Positions 41,691 to 50,587 of a stretch of 64,000 nt of DNA are shown piece after piece; positions within the stretch are counted from its first letter, which is position 1, and each line of letters begins with the position of its first letter. The notes beneath the pieces were generated by a model that was given only the letters and a program-made list of their open reading frames with translations, did not search any database and had not been told where the DNA came from. This stretch comes from Microbispora catharanthi. Its GTDB lineage: Bacteria > Actinomycetota > Actinomycetes > Streptosporangiales > Streptosporangiaceae. The position numbers were made by a program, and so were the translations under genes. Where the stretch lies: contig NZ_VDMA02000019.1 in NCBI RefSeq assembly GCF_006334915.2, forward strand, positions 62,001-126,000, in the 5' to 3' direction.

Positions 41691-44600
41691 TCAGTCGTCC
41701 GGACCGGGCACACGCGACGAGCCGGGGCAGTCGTCGGGCCGCACGACGGGCCGCCGCTCCAGCACCTCCCGGGCGCGGGCCCTGGCGAGGTTCCAGCCGT
41801 TCCAGGGGTCCGGCGTGGACAGGTCGTTGACCGCCACCACGTCGCTCAGCACGCAGCTGCGGTCCGGCTCGGGCAGGCGGTCGAGGATCGGCACGGCCTC
41901 CGCGCCCAGCTCGCTCAGGTAGCCGTGGTCGAGCCGCTCCACACCCCGGACCGTCAGCTGGGTCTCGGCCACCCGCGCGTCGGGGTCCCACACCGCGAAC
42001 GCCAGCAGCGAAACCCCGGTGAGCAGCACGAGCGTGCGGAAGAACCAGGACGTGCCGCCGCCGGACAGGCGAACCGCTCCCGCCGCCAGGACCAGCACGA
42101 ACACCGCGCCGAGCCACCAGATCGTCGCCTCCACCGAGGCCCGCAGCCGCGACAGGCCGTACGCGTCGGTGTAGAGGCCGAGCCGGTGCAGCGCCGAGGC
42201 GAGGATGACCAGCGTGAACGCGCACAGCAGGCCGAGCAGCACGGCGAGCAGCCAGCGGTCGGCCCGGCTCTCGCGGCGCAGCAGGGCGACCGCGCCGGCC
42301 ACGATGCCGAGCACGAAGAGGCTGACCGTGACGAGTTCGAAGAAGCCCGACCTCGCGTACTGCGCGTAGGTGAGGCCCGCCGTCGTCAGCACCCTGCGGC
42401 TGCCGCCGAACAACACCGTGATCTGCACGGTCACGAACGCCGCGAACAGCAGGTTCAGCCCGAGCAGCGGGATCACCCACACCTGGCGGCCGAGGGACAT
42501 CCGCAGGTCGGGCGCGGCGGGCTCGGCCACCGGCCGCAGGCCCACCAGCACCGCCGCCCCGGCCGCCGCCGCGAACACGCAGAACACGAAGACCCGGTAT
42601 GGCAGGCTCTGTGCCCATTCCGGCGTCCGCAGCAGGTCGCTGAGGAAGGCCGAGAAGACGGCGTCGGCGGAGGAGAACAGCAGGCCGAAGACGGCCAGCA
42701 GGACGACGGTCACGACGGCGCTGACCAGCGTGGGCAGCATCCGCCGCCGCCGCGTCAGGGTCCGGAGCGGCCCGGCCAGGAACCACGGCAACGGCAGCAC
42801 CGCGAACGCGACCGAGACCCCTCCCCTGATCACCGCGAGCCAGCCTCGTCCGCCGCCCGACACCGCGAGGGACCCGACTCCGAACGCGGCCAGCAGCACC
42901 GGCCCGACCAGCCAGTCGGCGTCGCGGAAGAGCGCCACGGAGACCAGCGCGTACGCCAGGAGGCCGAAGGCCACCGTCCACGGCGTGATCCGGCCACGCC
43001 GGAGCGGCAGCACCGCCGGGAACGCCGCCGCCCCCATCGCGACCGCCGTCAGCGCGAATCCCAGCCCGGGCGACGCGTACGGCAGGGCGACGGCGGCGAC
43101 CAGGCCGGCCGCCGCGGCGGCCGGCAGCAGCCACCGGGGCGCGTCCGGCAGCTCCGGCCGCGGGAACAGCGGCGGCGGAACGTACGCGGGCGGCGGCGGG
43201 TATCGCCCCGGCCCCTGCGGGCCGGTCACGGGCGGCGGCGGGGAGACCGGCCGCTGCTCCGCGGATGCCGGGGCGGTGAGCACCGCGGGCGGCGGGGAGT
43301 CGCCCACGCCCTGGGCGGCGGCCTCGGCGGAGCCTATACGAGCGACCGGCGCGGGCGTCGGCACGGGCGTCGGCACGGGGACGTGCCAGGGCGACGGCGG
43401 CACGCCCGCCGCCGCCGCGGCTCGCTGGGCCGATGACGAGCCGCGCACCACTCCCGCGATCGTGCCGGCGACGGTGAACAGCAGCAGCGTCATGACGCCC
43501 AAGCCGAGGATGACCGAGACGACCAGCCCGGTGAGGAATCCGGCGAACATGCCGAGGCCCGCGCCCAGCGCCGTCCGCGCCAGGTGCCCGGCACGGTCGT
43601 AGCCAGGGTATGGCGCGGGCATGTGTGACGCGGGCATGTGTGGCGCGGGCATCCGCGGGCCGGCATCGTCGGCCGGCGCGGCCGCGTACGTCTGGTCGGC
43701 TCGTGCGTGGACCGGGTCGGGCCGCCGGGACTCCATCCGGTCCTCGCCGTCGCCGACGGCACCGGTGCCGTCCGGAGAGCCACCGTGGTCACCGAGGTGG
43801 GAGGCAGCCGTCTCCGCGCTCTCGGTCCGCGGGGACGGAGCCCAGCCCTCGTGAAAGGGCTCCGACCTGAGAGGCTCCGACCTGAAGGGCTCCGATCTGA
43901 GGGGCTCCGATCTGAGGGGCTCCGGTTCGAGGGGCTCCGGTCTGTCCCCCTGGCTGTCCTCCGGTCGCTCGCCGCCGTCCGGGGTCCCAGACGGCCGGGC
44001 GTCCTCGTCCCGCGTGCCGTGTGCGTGCCGCTCCGCGCCCCCGCCTGCCCGATCGACCGCGGCACCGGTCTCCCCCGGCCCCTCGGCCGCGACGATGGCG
44101 CCTTTGCCCAGGTCGGCGCCGTCGTCCCCGGCTGATTCCTTCCCGCCGGGCCGACCGGCGGTGCGGCCCGCGCCCGCTTTCCAGACGTCCATGTCTCCCC
44201 TTCCGGCGTGGACGGGTCCGTCCACGCTCTCCCCGGCCGCGGCCTCCCCGTGACGCGGCAGCACGACGACCATCCGGCACCCCGGGGCCGTCCTCCGGCC
44301 TCCCCCTGCGGCCCGTCTCGCGGCAGTGAACGCGGCGGAAATCGCGGCCGGGACCGGGTCCGACACCGCGATCGATCCGCCGTGCAACTCGACGATCTCC
44401 TTGGCGATGGCGAGCCCGAGCCCGGCCCCGCCCGCGTCGGCGGCCCGTCCGGCGTCGAGCCGCGAGAAGCGTTCGAACACCCGGGCCCGCTCCGCCGCCG
44501 GGATGCCGGGGCCGTCGTCGGTCACGCTGATCTCCAGGTTCGGCCCGGCCTGCCGCGCCTCCACCCGGACCGTCCCGCCGGGCGGGCTGTGCCGTACGGC

Positions 44601-45302
44601 GTTGTCGAGCAGGTTGGCCAGCACCTGGGCGAGCAGGGCCGCGTCGGCGGACAGCACCGTCCCCGGCGTGACCGCGCTCGCCACCGTGACGTCGTCACGT
44701 GCGAGAGCCGCCTCTGAGACGGCCTGGCGGCACAACGACGCCAGGTCCAGCTCCTCCCGCTCGATCAGCCGCGCCCCCGAGTCGAGCCGCGACAGGTCGA
44801 GAAGCTGGGCCACCAGGCGGCCGAGCCGCTGCGTCTGGGCGAGGGCCGTGCCCAGGGTGTCGAGGTCGGGCGGCGTGACGCCGTCCACGATGTTCTCCAG
44901 CACCGCCTGCAGGCCGGTGATCGGCGTGCGCAGCTCGTGGCTGACGTTGGCCACGAGTTCGCGCCGTTGGCGATCGACCTCGGCGAGGTCGGCCGCCATG
45001 GCGTTGAAGGCCCGCGCCAGTTCCCCCACCTCGTCCCGGGACGTCGCGCTCACGCGCAGGCCATAGCGGCCCTTGGCGATCGTCTGCGCGGCGGCGGCCA
45101 TCTCGCGCAGCGGGCGGGTCATGCCGCGGGCGAGGAGCTGCACCATGATCAGCGCGAGCACGACGGCGATCGCGATCCTGAGGTCCCGGGACAGGCCGCC
45201 GTTGATGCCGACCTCGTTGACGACGAACGCCGCGACCACGGCGAGCACGATCACGATGCCGAGCTTGACCTTGATCCGGCCGAGGAAGTCGAGCGGCCTC
45301 AA
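41691..45302 (-). CDS. Histidine kinase fused to a DUF4153-type membrane domain
   Basis: This 1203-residue protein has an unusual architecture. Residues 1-340 are a standard OmpR-partner kinase: two helices (12-33, 42-58), HAMP (60-105), HisKA with phospho-His122 in NVSHELRTP, and HATPase with LLDNAVRHSP, DDGPGIP and GAGLGLAIAKEIVELHGG. A 300-residue hydrophilic linker follows, with six PLRSE-type pentads (about 457-485) and MPAPHMPA repeats. Next come a helix pair (about 590-630), a Pro-rich spacer and, from about 720 to 1120, a ten-plus-helix DUF4153/DUF4173-like membrane domain. I see no frameshift at any joint. It starts at a TTG after AGGAGA. The OmpR-type regulator gene lies 24 bases upstream. 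Confidence 0.8.
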   Translation of the reverse strand: MRPLDFLGRIKVKLGIVIVLAVVAAFVVNEVGINGGLSRDLRIAIAVVLALIMVQLLARGMTRPLREMAAAAQTIAKGRYGLRVSATSRDEVGELARAFNAMAADLAEVDRQRRELVANVSHELRTPITGLQAVLENIVDGVTPPDLDTLGTALAQTQRLGRLVAQLLDLSRLDSGARLIEREELDLASLCRQAVSEAALARDDVTVASAVTPGTVLSADAALLAQVLANLLDNAVRHSPPGGTVRVEARQAGPNLEISVTDDGPGIPAAERARVFERFSRLDAGRAADAGGAGLGLAIAKEIVELHGGSIAVSDPVPAAISAAFTAARRAAGGGRRTAPGCRMVVVLPRHGEAAAGESVDGPVHAGRGDMDVWKAGAGRTAGRPGGKESAGDDGADLGKGAIVAAEGPGETGAAVDRAGGGAERHAHGTRDEDARPSGTPDGGERPEDSQGDRPEPLEPEPLRSEPLRSEPFRSEPLRSEPFHEGWAPSPRTESAETAASHLGDHGGSPDGTGAVGDGEDRMESRRPDPVHARADQTYAAAPADDAGPRMPAPHMPASHMPAPYPGYDRAGHLARTALGAGLGMFAGFLTGLVVSVILGLGVMTLLLFTVAGTIAGVVRGSSSAQRAAAAAGVPPSPWHVPVPTPVPTPAPVARIGSAEAAAQGVGDSPPPAVLTAPASAEQRPVSPPPPVTGPQGPGRYPPPPAYVPPPLFPRPELPDAPRWLLPAAAAAGLVAAVALPYASPGLGFALTAVAMGAAAFPAVLPLRRGRITPWTVAFGLLAYALVSVALFRDADWLVGPVLLAAFGVGSLAVSGGGRGWLAVIRGGVSVAFAVLPLPWFLAGPLRTLTRRRRMLPTLVSAVVTVVLLAVFGLLFSSADAVFSAFLSDLLRTPEWAQSLPYRVFVFCVFAAAAGAAVLVGLRPVAEPAAPDLRMSLGRQVWVIPLLGLNLLFAAFVTVQITVLFGGSRRVLTTAGLTYAQYARSGFFELVTVSLFVLGIVAGAVALLRRESRADRWLLAVLLGLLCAFTLVILASALHRLGLYTDAYGLSRLRASVEATIWWLGAVFVLVLAAGAVRLSGGGTSWFFRTLVLLTGVSLLAFAVWDPDARVAETQLTVRGVERLDHGYLSELGAEAVPILDRLPEPDRSCVLSDVVAVNDLSTPDPWNGWNLARARAREVLERRPVVRPDDCPGSSRVPGPDD
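43858..43945. repeat. Six 15-bp coding repeats in the kinase linker
   Basis: GGGGCTCCGATCTGA-type units repeat with small changes and encode PLRSE/PFRSE pentads on the minus strand. Coding minisatellite, likely variable in number between strains. Confidence 0.7.
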
Positions 45303-45326
45303 CGCCTGGCTCTCCTTAATGAAGCG

Positions 45327-46016
45327 TCACGGGCGGACGAGCGCGTATCCCACGCCATGGACGGTGCGGACGACCTCCGGGCCGAGCTTGCGGCGCAGCG
45401 CGCGGACGTGGCTGTCCACGGTCCGGGTCGCGGCGGCCTCGGAGAAGCCCCAGATGTCCGACAGCAGCCGTTCGCGCTCGAAGACCTGGCCGGGCCGCTC
45501 GGCGAGACGCCGCAGCAGGTCGAACTCGGTCCGGGTGAGCTGGGCCTCGGCCCCGCGGACGAACACGCGGCGCTCGGCCGTGTCGATCTCCACGTCGCCG
45601 ACCCGGATCACCGTGTCCTCGTGGGCCAGCAGACTGGCCCGCTCCACCCGCCGCAGCAGCGCGTGGATCCTCGCGACGAGCTCCCGCATGCTGAACGGCT
45701 TGGTGATGTAGTCGTCGGCCCCCACGCCCAGGCCGACCAGCACATCCGTCTCCTCGCCCAGCGCGGTGAGCATCAGCACCGGCACCGGCCGGGCGGCCTG
45801 CATCCTGCGGCACACCTCGAGCCCGTCCAGGCCGGGCAGCAGCCGGTCGAGGACGACGACGTCGGGCTCCGCCTTCGCGTAGGCCGCGAGCGCCCCCTCG
45901 CCGTCGCTCTCGACACGTACGTCGAAGCCCTCCGCCACGAGCCGGAGCCGTACGGCGTTCGCGATGGTGTCGTCGTCCTCGACCACGAGGACGCGACGTT
46001 GCTGAGGGGTAGCCAT
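45327..46016 (-). CDS. OmpR-family response regulator
   Basis: This 229-residue regulator has a receiver (phospho-Asp57 in VVVLDRLLPG, Lys in YITKPF) and a winged-helix output domain (about 130-229: LTRTEFDLLRRLAERPGQVFERERLLSDIWG, TVDSHVRALRRKLG). It is first of an operon with the fused kinase. The ATG at 46016 has no ribosome binding site but TACGCT (46024-46029) lies 7 bases before it, so it is probably leaderless. Confidence 0.9.
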   Translation of the reverse strand: MATPQQRRVLVVEDDDTIANAVRLRLVAEGFDVRVESDGEGALAAYAKAEPDVVVLDRLLPGLDGLEVCRRMQAARPVPVLMLTALGEETDVLVGLGVGADDYITKPFSMRELVARIHALLRRVERASLLAHEDTVIRVGDVEIDTAERRVFVRGAEAQLTRTEFDLLRRLAERPGQVFERERLLSDIWGFSEAAATRTVDSHVRALRRKLGPEVVRTVHGVGYALVRP

Positions 46017-46163
46017 GGAGGGAAGCGTAGATGCCCTCTGTGCAGAGCCGTCGTCCGGAAATGTGCAGATCCCGTGCATCGGTGAACGCCGGCCGCCCGC
46101 GCCGGGCGCGTCGGGACCGCGGGCCGTGACACCGCCCCCGTGAGCCGAAATCGCAGGTCAGGG

Positions 46164-46186
46164 GTTTCGCTCCCCGGTTGCGGGTA
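46164..46186 (+). promoter_or_regulatory. Stress-sigma (SigB/SigH-type) promoter candidate
   Basis: GTTT (46164-46167) and GGGTA (46182-46186) are separated by 14 bases, the pattern of SigB-family promoters in actinomycetes; the transcript would start about 20 bases before the AAGGAGG ribosome binding site of the hemerythrin gene. Confidence 0.5.
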
Positions 46187-46215
46187 GCCCCGATATGACC
46201 AGAAAGGAGGCGCTA

Positions 46216-46809
46216 ATGGACCGCCAGTCAAGGCCGGAGACCATGCGGGAGAACGACGTGATCGATCTCCTGACGCAGCAGCACGTTCTCATCCGGGACC
46301 TGTTCGACGAGGTCGACAGATGCCAGGGGGAGCAGCGCAGGGAGGCCTTCAGCCGCCTTGTCCGCCTGCTCGCCGTCCACGAGACGGCGGAGGAGGAGAT
46401 CGTCCACCCCTACGCGCGGCGCAAGCTGGTCGGCGGCGACACGATCGTTGACAACCGCCTCCAGGAGGAGGAAGAGGCGAAGGAGATGCTCAGCCGCCTC
46501 GACGACATGGACGTGACCACGCCGGAGTTCTCCCAGGAGCTGGAGAGACTGCGGGCCGCCGTGTTCGCCCACGCCGCCGCCGAGGAGCGCTACGAGTTCT
46601 CCGAGCTCAAGGCGAGCACGTCCGAGGGCGAGCGCCGGGCGATGGCCGTGGGCGTCAAGGCAGCCGAGGCGATGGCTCCCACGCACCCGCACCCCGGGGT
46701 CGAATCGGCGACGGCGAACATCCTGGTGGGGACGCCGGTCGCGATCATGGATCGCGCCCGCGACCTGATCCGCAAGGCGATGGGCAAGTCGGAGTCCGGC
46801 GAAGGCTGA
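46216..46809 (+). CDS. Hemerythrin-domain protein
   Basis: This 197-residue protein has a four-helix hemerythrin-like HHE domain: QQHVLIRDLFDEV (His near 23), LLAVHETAEEEIVHPYARR (His 55, Glu 59, His 64) and FAHAAAEERYEF (His near 118). It would hold a di-iron centre binding oxygen or NO. AAGGAGG lies 5 bases before the ATG. A SigB-type promoter upstream suggests induction under stress. The C-terminal 50 residues are outside the domain. Confidence 0.88.
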   Translation: MDRQSRPETMRENDVIDLLTQQHVLIRDLFDEVDRCQGEQRREAFSRLVRLLAVHETAEEEIVHPYARRKLVGGDTIVDNRLQEEEEAKEMLSRLDDMDVTTPEFSQELERLRAAVFAHAAAEERYEFSELKASTSEGERRAMAVGVKAAEAMAPTHPHPGVESATANILVGTPVAIMDRARDLIRKAMGKSESGEG

Positions 46810-47040
46810 GTCTCCGGGCGGGCCGCCGTACGGGAACGGAGATCGTCCCGTCGACATCGGGAGCGCGGCCCATGCCGGAGACCGGGGAGCGTGCGCGGCG
46901 TCGCGGAGCCGGGCGGAGACGGTCACCCGTCTCCCGGGCGCCGCGGCGCCACGGCGCGGAAGAGCGCCGGGCCGGGACCGGGCGTCTCCCCCCGGGCGCT
47001 CGCGGAACTCCGCCGGGACTTCGGACGTTCTCCCAGGCGA

Positions 47041-47059
47041 CGCGGGACGACGTCCCGCG
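47041..47059. promoter_or_regulatory. Perfect 9-bp inverted repeat
   Basis: CGCGGGACG and CGTCCCGCG flank a single A, 27 bases before a small membrane-protein gene. Operator or leader hairpin; the rest of the 276-base gap 46810-47085 shows nothing else I recognise. Confidence 0.4.
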
Positions 47060-47085
47060 CGGGACCCGACACGAAAGGCCTGACG

Positions 47086-47280
47086 ATGTCGCCACTGGGC
47101 AAGTACTACGTGGGCGCGGCGGTGGTGGCCGTGCTGGTCTTCATCCTTCCGGTGCCGACGCTCCTGGCCTGGCTGATCGCGATCGGCGCGCTGGGGGCGC
47201 CGATCGTCGCCTACTTCATGCTCGACGAGTCGCAGCGGGCGCGGCTGCGGCGCATCCGCCGCCGCCAGATCGGCGGCTGA
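47086..47280 (+). CDS. Small membrane protein of unknown function
   Basis: This 64-residue protein has a short polar start, two adjoining membrane helices (YYVGAAVVAVLVFILPVPTL and LAWLIAIGALGAPIVAYFML) and a strongly basic tail (RARLRRIRRRQIGG). No family recognised. The frame is open further upstream but that part is low-complexity; the ATG at 47086 follows AAAGGCC. Confidence 0.6.
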   Translation: MSPLGKYYVGAAVVAVLVFILPVPTLLAWLIAIGALGAPIVAYFMLDESQRARLRRIRRRQIGG

Positions 47281-47362
47281 AGCCCCGCGAAGACCCGACG
47301 AAGGAACACCGGCCGGGCGGCCGTCGCGGCGCCCGGCCGTTCCGCTTCGCTCAGGAATTCGC

Positions 47363-47710
47363 TCAGGAAGCGGTGGCGATCCTCCTGCGGACCCGCTCGG
47401 TGACGTTCCGCTCCAGGATGAAGGACAGGAACGGGATCGTGCCCGCGATGAGCACCAGCAGCAGGTAGCCCACCGACCAGCGGGCCTTGATCAGGCCCAG
47501 GTTGATCGCGGCCACCAGGTAGACCATGTACAGGAAGCCGTGGATCGGCCCGACGACCGCGACCATCGTGCCGCTGTCGAAGCCGTACTTGACGACCATC
47601 GCGGCACACAGCACGAGCAGCATCACGCCGACGATGTACGCCATGACGCGATAGAAGTTGAGCGCGGATTCCACGTCGATCTTCACCTCTGCTGGGGAAA
47701 CGGTCACCAC
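47363..47710 (-). CDS. DUF3817 integral membrane protein
   Basis: This 115-residue protein has three to four helices with the DUF3817 pattern (YRVMAYIVGVMLLVLC, VGPIHGFLYMVYLVAAINL, WSVGYLLLVLIAGTIPFLSFILER). In actinobacteria it is often encoded by the SURF1 gene, as here (same strand, 42 bases apart). Three in-frame GTG codons could serve as start (47710, 47707, 47686). Role unknown; the link with SURF1 suggests respiratory-chain membranes. Confidence 0.8.
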   Translation of the reverse strand: MVTVSPAEVKIDVESALNFYRVMAYIVGVMLLVLCAAMVVKYGFDSGTMVAVVGPIHGFLYMVYLVAAINLGLIKARWSVGYLLLVLIAGTIPFLSFILERNVTERVRRRIATAS

Positions 47711-47751
47711 ACGATATCCGTGCCACCCGGCGGTCCAGGCTTCAGGGCCGA

Positions 47752-48552
47752 TCAGGCCTCCACGGGCGCTGCGGGCTCGGCCGGCTGCGGCGCCTCACGC
47801 TCCCGCTCCCGCTGCCCGCGCAGGGCGTCGCGGACGAAGTGGAACCACATGTACACGGCGAACAGCGCGAAGATCCACCACTGGAGGGCGTAGGCCAGGT
47901 TGCGCCAGGTGAAGCCGCCGCCTTCGGTCGGCGCCGACACGGCCACCGGCGTGACACGGGACGGCGGCTCCTGCGCGGTCGCGACGACGAACCCGTCCCG
48001 CACCCGCGCGTCCGGCCACACGTTGATCAGCTCCGCCGTCGACACCGTCGCCACCTGGCCGCGTGGCAGGTTCCCGCTGCGCATCACGTCGTCGGTCTGC
48101 TCGGCCGGCCGCAGCCGGCCCGTCACGGTCACGGTGCCCTCGGGCACGGCCGTGGCGGGATCGGCCGCCGCGGGAACCCAGCCGCGTACGACGGGGACGA
48201 CCGTGCCGTCCGCGAGCCGCAGCGGCGTGAGCAGCCAGAACCCGCTCCCCCTGGCCGCCCGGCCGCCGGGGGCGGCGACGTCCGCGACCCGGTCGGCCAC
48301 CAGCAGCTGGTTCGCGGCGTCATAGGTCCCCGTGGCGGTCACCCTGCGGCTGATCGCGGTGCCGCCGACGTGCTGTCCCACCCGGGTCAGCTCGGTGACG
48401 GCCACGGGCGCGGGGTCGGGGGCCCGCCGCGGGCCGCCCGACGCCTCGAAGACGCCGAGTTGCCAGCGGCCGAGGAAGGTGAAGGACACGAGCACCCCGA
48501 TGACCAGCAGGTGCAGGGCCACCAGCCGGGGAGCCAGGAGGGTGCGGAGCAT
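47752..48552 (-). CDS. SURF1-family cytochrome oxidase assembly protein
   Basis: This 266-residue protein has the SURF1 layout: N-terminal helix (LVALHLLVIGVLVSFTFLGRWQLGVFE), extracytoplasmic beta domain (GTYDAANQLLVADR, GFWLLTPLRLADGTVVPVVRGWVP) and C-terminal helix (WRNLAYALQWWIFALFAVYMWFHF). It assists haem insertion into cytochrome aa3 oxidase. The ATG at 48552 has no ribosome binding site; TAGCGT (48560-48565) is 7 bases before it. It reads into the DUF3817 gene. Confidence 0.88.
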   Translation of the reverse strand: MLRTLLAPRLVALHLLVIGVLVSFTFLGRWQLGVFEASGGPRRAPDPAPVAVTELTRVGQHVGGTAISRRVTATGTYDAANQLLVADRVADVAAPGGRAARGSGFWLLTPLRLADGTVVPVVRGWVPAAADPATAVPEGTVTVTGRLRPAEQTDDVMRSGNLPRGQVATVSTAELINVWPDARVRDGFVVATAQEPPSRVTPVAVSAPTEGGGFTWRNLAYALQWWIFALFAVYMWFHFVRDALRGQREREREAPQPAEPAAPVEA

Positions 48553-48690
48553 GGATACAACGCTATCCGCCGCCCACACCGGTCCGGTATTCGCGCCGGT
48601 GTCTCGGGTGAACACCAAGGCACCATCAGGAGAGGGCAAAATCCGACAAATCACAGCCAGGCTGCACCATGTGTCGCTAGAGTCATGCCC

Positions 48691-48864
48691 ATGTCCGACC
48701 CTCAGATCGACCCGGCCGGAAACACCCAGGCTTTCCGGGCGTTCGCGCAGCAGCAGGACACGGAGGCCTCCCGGGAGCAGCCGTCCCGCCTGCCGATTTG
48801 GATCGCCGTCGGTGCGGCGCTCGTCGTGATCCTCGCCGTGGTGGCGTACCTCCTGGTTCGCTGA
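48691..48864 (+). CDS. Small tail-anchored membrane protein
   Basis: This 57-residue protein has a polar, Gln-rich N-terminal half and one C-terminal membrane helix (IWIAVGAALVVILAVVAYLLV). No family name known. I chose the second ATG (48691), 7 bases after TAGAGT (48678-48683); the ATG at 48685 is only one base from that element. It is divergent from SURF1. Confidence 0.6.
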   Translation: MSDPQIDPAGNTQAFRAFAQQQDTEASREQPSRLPIWIAVGAALVVILAVVAYLLVR

Positions 48865-49054
48865 CATACCTGTACCAGCCGCCGACGACCGCGCCCGTCG
48901 GCGGCTTTGTCATGCTCGCCGACGGATCGGCCCCTCACTGCCACGACATACAGTGACGGGGTGCCCACCGGCGTCCCACGACGGCCCCCGGGAGCACTCC
49001 CGGCTGCTCCGGCCGTACGCATCGGCGCCTGGACCCAGCCCGCCCACAGGAATA

Positions 49055-49075
49055 TATTGGACAAATCTTCCAATA
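49055..49075. promoter_or_regulatory. Perfect inverted repeat, operator of the monooxygenase gene
   Basis: TATTGGA (49055-49061) and TCCAATA (49069-49075) with a 7-base AT-rich spacer, 15 bases before the start codon. No regulator gene is adjacent. Confidence 0.6.
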
Positions 49076-49090
49076 GGACGGGGAGGACGT

Positions 49091-50587
49091 ATGCCCAGTC
49101 CGGGCGTCACGATCATCGGTTCCGGGTTCGCCGGGCTGTGCATGGCCATCAAGCTCAAGGAAGCCGGCTATCACGACTTCGTGATCCTGGAGAAGGCCGG
49201 CGAGCTCGGCGGCACCTGGCGGGACAACACCTATCCCGGCTGCGCCTGCGACGTCCCCTCGCCGCTGTACTCCTTCTCGTTCGAGCTCAACCCCGGCTGG
49301 TCGCGGCTGTTCTCCCCGCAGGACGAGATCTGGGACTACATGCGGGCCTGCGCCCGCAAGTACGGCCTGGAGCCCCACCTGCGGTTCGGCAAGGAGGTCT
49401 GCGGGCTGGAGTACGACGACGAGCGGGCCCTGTGGCGGGTGTCGACCGGCGACGGGGAGACCTTCGAGACCCACGCCGTCGTGTCCGGCGTCGGCGCCCT
49501 GCACGTGCCGTCGCTCCCCGAGATCCCCGGCCGTGAGCGCTTCACCGGCACCGCGTTCCACTCCGCCCGGTGGGACCACTCCGCGGACCTGAACGGCAGG
49601 CGCGTCGCGGTCGTCGGCACCGGCGCGTCGGCGGTCCAGTTCGTCCCGGTCGTCGCCGAGCAGGCGAGCCGGCTCACCGTCTTCCAGCGCACCCCGCCGT
49701 GGATCCAGCCCAGGCCGGACCTGCCGATCGACGGGCGGCTGAAGCGGGCGATGGAGACGCCGGTCGGCGCCCGCCTGCTGCGCGACGCCGTCTACTGGCT
49801 GCTGGAGGCCCGGGCCGTGGGCTTCACGATCAACCCCCGGCTGATGAAGGCCCACCAGGCGATGGCCGAGCGGCACCTGGCCCGGCAGGTGCCCGACCCC
49901 GGGCTGCGCGCGAAGCTGACGCCCGACTACACCATCGGCTGCAAGCGCATCCTGCAGTCCAACGACTACTATCCCGCGCTGACCAGGGACAACGTCGAGC
50001 TGGTCACCGACCGGATCACCGAGATCAGGGAGCGGTCGGTCGTGGACCCCGCGGGACGCGAGCACGAGGTCGACGTGATCGTGTACGGCACCGGCTTCCG
50101 GGTGGTCGACTCCCTCAACGAGCAGCGGATCGTCGGCAGGAACGGCGTCAAGATCCAGGACGCGTGGCGCGACGGCATCGAGGCCTACTACGGGATCACG
50201 ACCGCGGGCTTCCCCAACCTGTTCTTCCTGCTCGGTCCCAACACCGGTCTCGGGCACACCTCGGTCGTCTTCATGATCGAGTCGCAGGTCCGGTATGTCA
50301 TGGACTGCCTGCGGCTGCTGTCGAAGACCAAGGCGAAGGCCCTGGACGTACGGCCGTCGGCGCAGCGGGCCTTCAACGACCGCCTGCAGCGGCGGCTCGA
50401 CCGGCTGGTGTGGAGCGACGGCGGCTGCACGAGCTGGTACCTCGACGAGCACGGCAGGAACCGCACACTGTGGCCCGGCTTCACCTTCGAATACTGGGCG
50501 CGGACCCGGAAGATGAAGCCGGCGGCCTACGAGCTCATCGGCGCCCGAGGCCGACTGGGGGCTGATCGAATCAGCGACGCGGGGTGA
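49091..50587 (+). CDS. FAD/NADPH-dependent monooxygenase (Baeyer-Villiger type)
   Basis: This 498-residue flavoenzyme has an FAD Rossmann motif GSGFAGLCMAIKL at residue 10, fingerprint FTGTAFHSARWDH (F-x-G-x3-H-x3-W) near residue 150, a second Rossmann motif VVGTGASAVQF and the DVIVYGTGFR motif near residue 325. It inserts oxygen next to a ketone or hydroxylates; the substrate is unknown. GGGAGGA lies 5 bases before the ATG. An AT-rich perfect inverted repeat sits in its promoter zone. Its last 17 bases overlap the end of the convergent gamma-glutamyltransferase gene. Confidence 0.88.
   Translation: MPSPGVTIIGSGFAGLCMAIKLKEAGYHDFVILEKAGELGGTWRDNTYPGCACDVPSPLYSFSFELNPGWSRLFSPQDEIWDYMRACARKYGLEPHLRFGKEVCGLEYDDERALWRVSTGDGETFETHAVVSGVGALHVPSLPEIPGRERFTGTAFHSARWDHSADLNGRRVAVVGTGASAVQFVPVVAEQASRLTVFQRTPPWIQPRPDLPIDGRLKRAMETPVGARLLRDAVYWLLEARAVGFTINPRLMKAHQAMAERHLARQVPDPGLRAKLTPDYTIGCKRILQSNDYYPALTRDNVELVTDRITEIRERSVVDPAGREHEVDVIVYGTGFRVVDSLNEQRIVGRNGVKIQDAWRDGIEAYYGITTAGFPNLFFLLGPNTGLGHTSVVFMIESQVRYVMDCLRLLSKTKAKALDVRPSAQRAFNDRLQRRLDRLVWSDGGCTSWYLDEHGRNRTLWPGFTFEYWARTRKMKPAAYELIGARGRLGADRISDAG

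Noticed and set aside
43858..43945. CRISPR-like or regulatory repeats
   Set aside because: The 15-bp period keeps the reading frame of the kinase linker and there are no spacers.
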